Below are positions 62,168 through 64,000 of a stretch of DNA of 64,000 nucleotides, one piece after another. A program made the translations under genes and the position numbers. The DNA comes from Solimonas sp040066175 (GTDB taxonomy: Bacteria; Pseudomonadota; Gammaproteobacteria; Nevskiales; Nevskiaceae): positions 124,001-188,000 of the forward strand of contig NZ_JBEAAM010000001.1 in the NCBI RefSeq assembly GCF_040066175.1, written 5' to 3'. Under the pieces are notes generated by a model. The model saw only the letters and a program-made list of their open reading frames with translations. It was not told the origin of the DNA and did no database searches. The stretch's first letter is position 1. The number at the start of each line of letters is the position of its first letter.

Positions 62168-62779
62168 ATGGCGATCACGCACGACGAACCCGCGACGCTG
62201 CATGGCGTGCTGATGCGCGTGCATGGGATCGGCGTGCTGCTGACCGGCGCCAGCGGCGTCGGCAAGAGCGAGCTGGCACTGGAACTGCTGACGCGCGGTC
62301 ACCGGCTGGTCGCGGACGACGCCCCCGAGTTCACGCGCCGCGGCGCGCGCATCCATGGACGATGCCCGCCGCTGCTGTCGGGCTTCCTCGAAGCGCGCAG
62401 CCTCGGCATTCTCAACGTGCGGCGGTTGTTCGGCCCGCGCAGCGTGCAATCCCGCTCGACACTGGATCTGCTGATCGCGCTGGACCTTCCCCAGACGCGT
62501 GCGGAGACCGGCCTGGAGCGATTAAGCGGCCGCCGCGGCAGCCGCACGGTGCTCGGCGTCGAGGTTCCGGAAGTCTTCATTCCGATCCGCCTCGGACACA
62601 ATCTCGCCGTCCTGGTCGAAGCCGCCTGCCGCGACCTGATACTCCGCCGGCGCGGCTACCACGCCGACGACGATCTGAGCCGCCGGCAGTTGCGCGAAAT
62701 CAGCAGGCAGCATCGCGCCGCGGCAGCGGCCGCCAAGCGCATCAGACCGCGGCGTGTCGCAGGCGGTGCGACATCATGA
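62168..62779 (+). CDS. hprK: HPr kinase/phosphorylase, catalytic domain only
   Basis: Phosphorylates Ser in HPr in response to energy state. The 203 residues cover just the C-terminal catalytic domain: Walker A GASGVGKSELALELLTRGH, RLVADDAPEFTRRG, the signature region FLEARSLGILNVRRLFG (usual EVRG is EARS here) and GHNLAVLVEAACRDL. Full-length HprK in xanthomonads and Firmicutes has about 130 more residues at the N-terminus; short forms are known in alphaproteobacteria. Only 22 bases separate it from ptsN, so no missing domain is hidden upstream. It overlaps rapZ by ATGA. Confidence 0.9.
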   Translation: MAITHDEPATLHGVLMRVHGIGVLLTGASGVGKSELALELLTRGHRLVADDAPEFTRRGARIHGRCPPLLSGFLEARSLGILNVRRLFGPRSVQSRSTLDLLIALDLPQTRAETGLERLSGRRGSRTVLGVEVPEVFIPIRLGHNLAVLVEAACRDLILRRRGYHADDDLSRRQLREISRQHRAAAAAAKRIRPRRVAGGATS

Positions 62780-63672
62780 AGCTGGTGATCGTCAGCGGCC
62801 AGTCCGGCGCCGGCAAGACCGTCGCGCTCAAGCAGTACGAGGATCTCGGCTACTACTGCATCGACAACCTGCCCCTGCAACTGGTCGGCCCGATTTCACG
62901 GCGCGCGCTGCGTGCCGCCGAATCCCGCTACGACAAGCTCGCGATCGGCGTCGATGCACGCGAAAGCCCCCAGGAGATCGCACGTTTCCCGCGCTACGTC
63001 GAGCGCCTGCGCGAACGCGGCGTCCAGACGCACATCGTCTATCTGCGCGCCGAGGAGTCGGTCTTGCTGCAGCGTTACTCGGAGACACGGCGCCGCCACC
63101 CGCTCGCCACCGGCGAAGTGTCCCTGGCCGAGGCGATCCGTCTCGAGCGGGATCTGCTCGCGCCGATCGCCAGTGTCGCCGATGCAACCATCGACACGAC
63201 CAGCAAGAACCTGCACGAGCTGCGCGAGGAGATCCAGAGCCAGATCCCCGGCGGCGGATCGGGCACCCTGACGGTACAGCTGGAGTCCTTCGGCTTCCGC
63301 AACGGCCTGCCCGACGACGCCGATTTCGTGTTCGATGTCCGCTGCCTGCCCAATCCGCACTGGGAACCGACGCTGCGCCGCCTGACCGGCCGCGATTCGG
63401 CGTGCATCGCCTGGATGCAGCGCCATCCGGTCGTCGAGCGCATGGTGCGTGACCTGCACGGCTTCCTGACCCAGTGGCTGCCGGAGTACCGACGCCAGGA
63501 TCGCGCCTATCTGACGGTCGCGGTCGGCTGCACCGGCGGCCAGCACCGCAGCGTCTATGTCGTCGAGCGGCTCGCCACGCTGCTGCGCGACCGCTACGAA
63601 TCCCTGTCGGTGCGCCACCGCGAGATCTGGAGCGGCGTCAACCGCCGCGAGGCGGAGAGGCCCGGAACGTGA
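62776..63672 (+). CDS. rapZ: RNase adapter protein RapZ
   Basis: P-loop protein that directs RNase E to the GlmZ small RNA in enterobacteria, controlling glucosamine-6-phosphate synthase; it binds nucleotides or glucosamine-6-phosphate. 298 residues (E. coli 284): KLVIVSGQSGAGKTVALKQY and EDLGYYCIDNLPLQLV, ARESPQEIARFPRYVERLRE, RRHPLATGEVSLAEAIRLER, FRNGLPDDADFVFDVRCLPN, and AVGCTGGQHRSVYVVERLA with the C-terminal G-C-T-G-G-x-H-R-S motif. The start overlaps hprK's TGA. Confidence 0.96.
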   Translation: MKLVIVSGQSGAGKTVALKQYEDLGYYCIDNLPLQLVGPISRRALRAAESRYDKLAIGVDARESPQEIARFPRYVERLRERGVQTHIVYLRAEESVLLQRYSETRRRHPLATGEVSLAEAIRLERDLLAPIASVADATIDTTSKNLHELREEIQSQIPGGGSGTLTVQLESFGFRNGLPDDADFVFDVRCLPNPHWEPTLRRLTGRDSACIAWMQRHPVVERMVRDLHGFLTQWLPEYRRQDRAYLTVAVGCTGGQHRSVYVVERLATLLRDRYESLSVRHREIWSGVNRREAERPGT

Positions 63673-64000
63673 GCGTCGGACTGCTGCTGGTGACACACGG
63701 CAAGCTCGGGCACTACCTGCTCGAAACCCTGCGCGACATGATCGGCGAGCTGCCGCTGGCGGCCGACGTACTCGAAGTGCGGCGCGTCTCCGCCCACGAC
63801 GTCCTGATCAGCCAGGGACGCAAGATGATCGAGCGACTGGACTCGGGCGACGGCGTGCTGATCCTGACCGACGCGTTCGGCTCCACGCCCAGCAACATCG
63901 CCAACAAGCTGCGCACCGACGAGCGCACGACGGTGGTCGCCGGAGTCAACCTGCCGATGCTGGTGCGCATCTTCAACTACCCGAACCTGCCGCTCGCGGA
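63669..64000 (+). CDS. PTS EIIA mannose-type component (cut by window edge)
   Basis: ManX-type phosphocarrier fold. GTG 63669 overlaps rapZ's TGA. About 110 residues are visible: VGLLLVTHGKLGHYLLETLR with the active-site histidine in THG, DGVLILTDAFGSTPSNIANK (D-x-F-G-S-T-P-x-N), and TVVAGVNLPMLVRIFNY. In Xanthomonadales it is followed by HPr and enzyme I genes, which would lie beyond the right edge. It probably acts as a regulatory phosphotransfer protein, as no sugar permease gene is visible. Confidence 0.93.
   Translation, partial: MSVGLLLVTHGKLGHYLLETLRDMIGELPLAADVLEVRRVSAHDVLISQGRKMIERLDSGDGVLILTDAFGSTPSNIANKLRTDERTTVVAGVNLPMLVRIFNYPNLPLA

Overview
The window is GC-rich, densely coded chromosomal DNA. 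Gene order and content point to a gammaproteobacterium of the Xanthomonadales/Lysobacterales type: rpoE divergent from nadB; an sdhCDAB block with sdhE and ygfX next to ygfZ; pilT/pilU beside yggS; and an rpoN-hpf-ptsN-hprK-rapZ-PTS IIA run like that of xanthomonads. I infer the order from gene content; no rRNA is present to confirm it. I see no tRNA, rRNA, CRISPR array, insertion sequence or prophage, and no gene-free gap reaches 300 bases.

Layout. 1-3400: envelope stress sigma factor and anti-sigma factor (cut by the left edge), NAD synthesis (nadB) and OmpW. 3400-8900: succinate dehydrogenase operon on the minus strand, led by a small SDHAF4-like assembly gene and ended by sdhE and ygfX, with ygfZ divergent. 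8900-20400: a peptide-use region with two tandem secreted S1 proteases carrying GlyGly-CTERM-like tails, a POT peptide transporter, S9 and M28 peptidases, an HDOD protein and a D-aminoacylase-like amidohydrolase. 20400-24900: DMT exporter, HxlR regulator divergent from a carboxymuconolactone-decarboxylase-like protein, hldE, a REP-like dyad and ilvE.

24900-35500: glycan cluster with a heptosyltransferase-type GT9, five GT4 glycosyltransferases, asnB, a sulfotransferase and an FkbM methyltransferase, with a PIN/ribbon-helix-helix toxin-antitoxin pair inside the minus-strand operon. Together with hldE this suggests LPS core or surface polysaccharide synthesis. 35500-43100: glnE, a hotdog-like protein coupled to an amidase, DUF486, a Bax-inhibitor-1 protein and a class V aminotransferase. 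43100-49250: envelope proteins of poorly known role (DUF1134 lipoprotein, TerB-like, beta-barrel), an alpha/beta hydrolase, an unknown secreted protein, an HTTM-DCC fusion and TatD. 49250-55750: ilvD, a MATE exporter and three consecutive PilT-family motor ATPases. 55800-64000: yggS-rpiA, an RRM protein with rhlE, a DUF4399 protein, and the rpoN-hpf-ptsN-hprK-rapZ-IIA block, where hprK is the catalytic half only.

I found no unmistakable new defence or metabolic system. The most distinctive signals are the ompW leader that can hide its Shine-Dalgarno, a Shine-Dalgarno hairpin and 30-nt dyad between sdhA and sdhB, the tandem sorted proteases, the truncated hprK, the toxin-antitoxin pair inside a glycan operon, the HTTM-DCC fusion and the third PilT paralogue. 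Gene calls rest on reading conserved motifs; no database search was possible.
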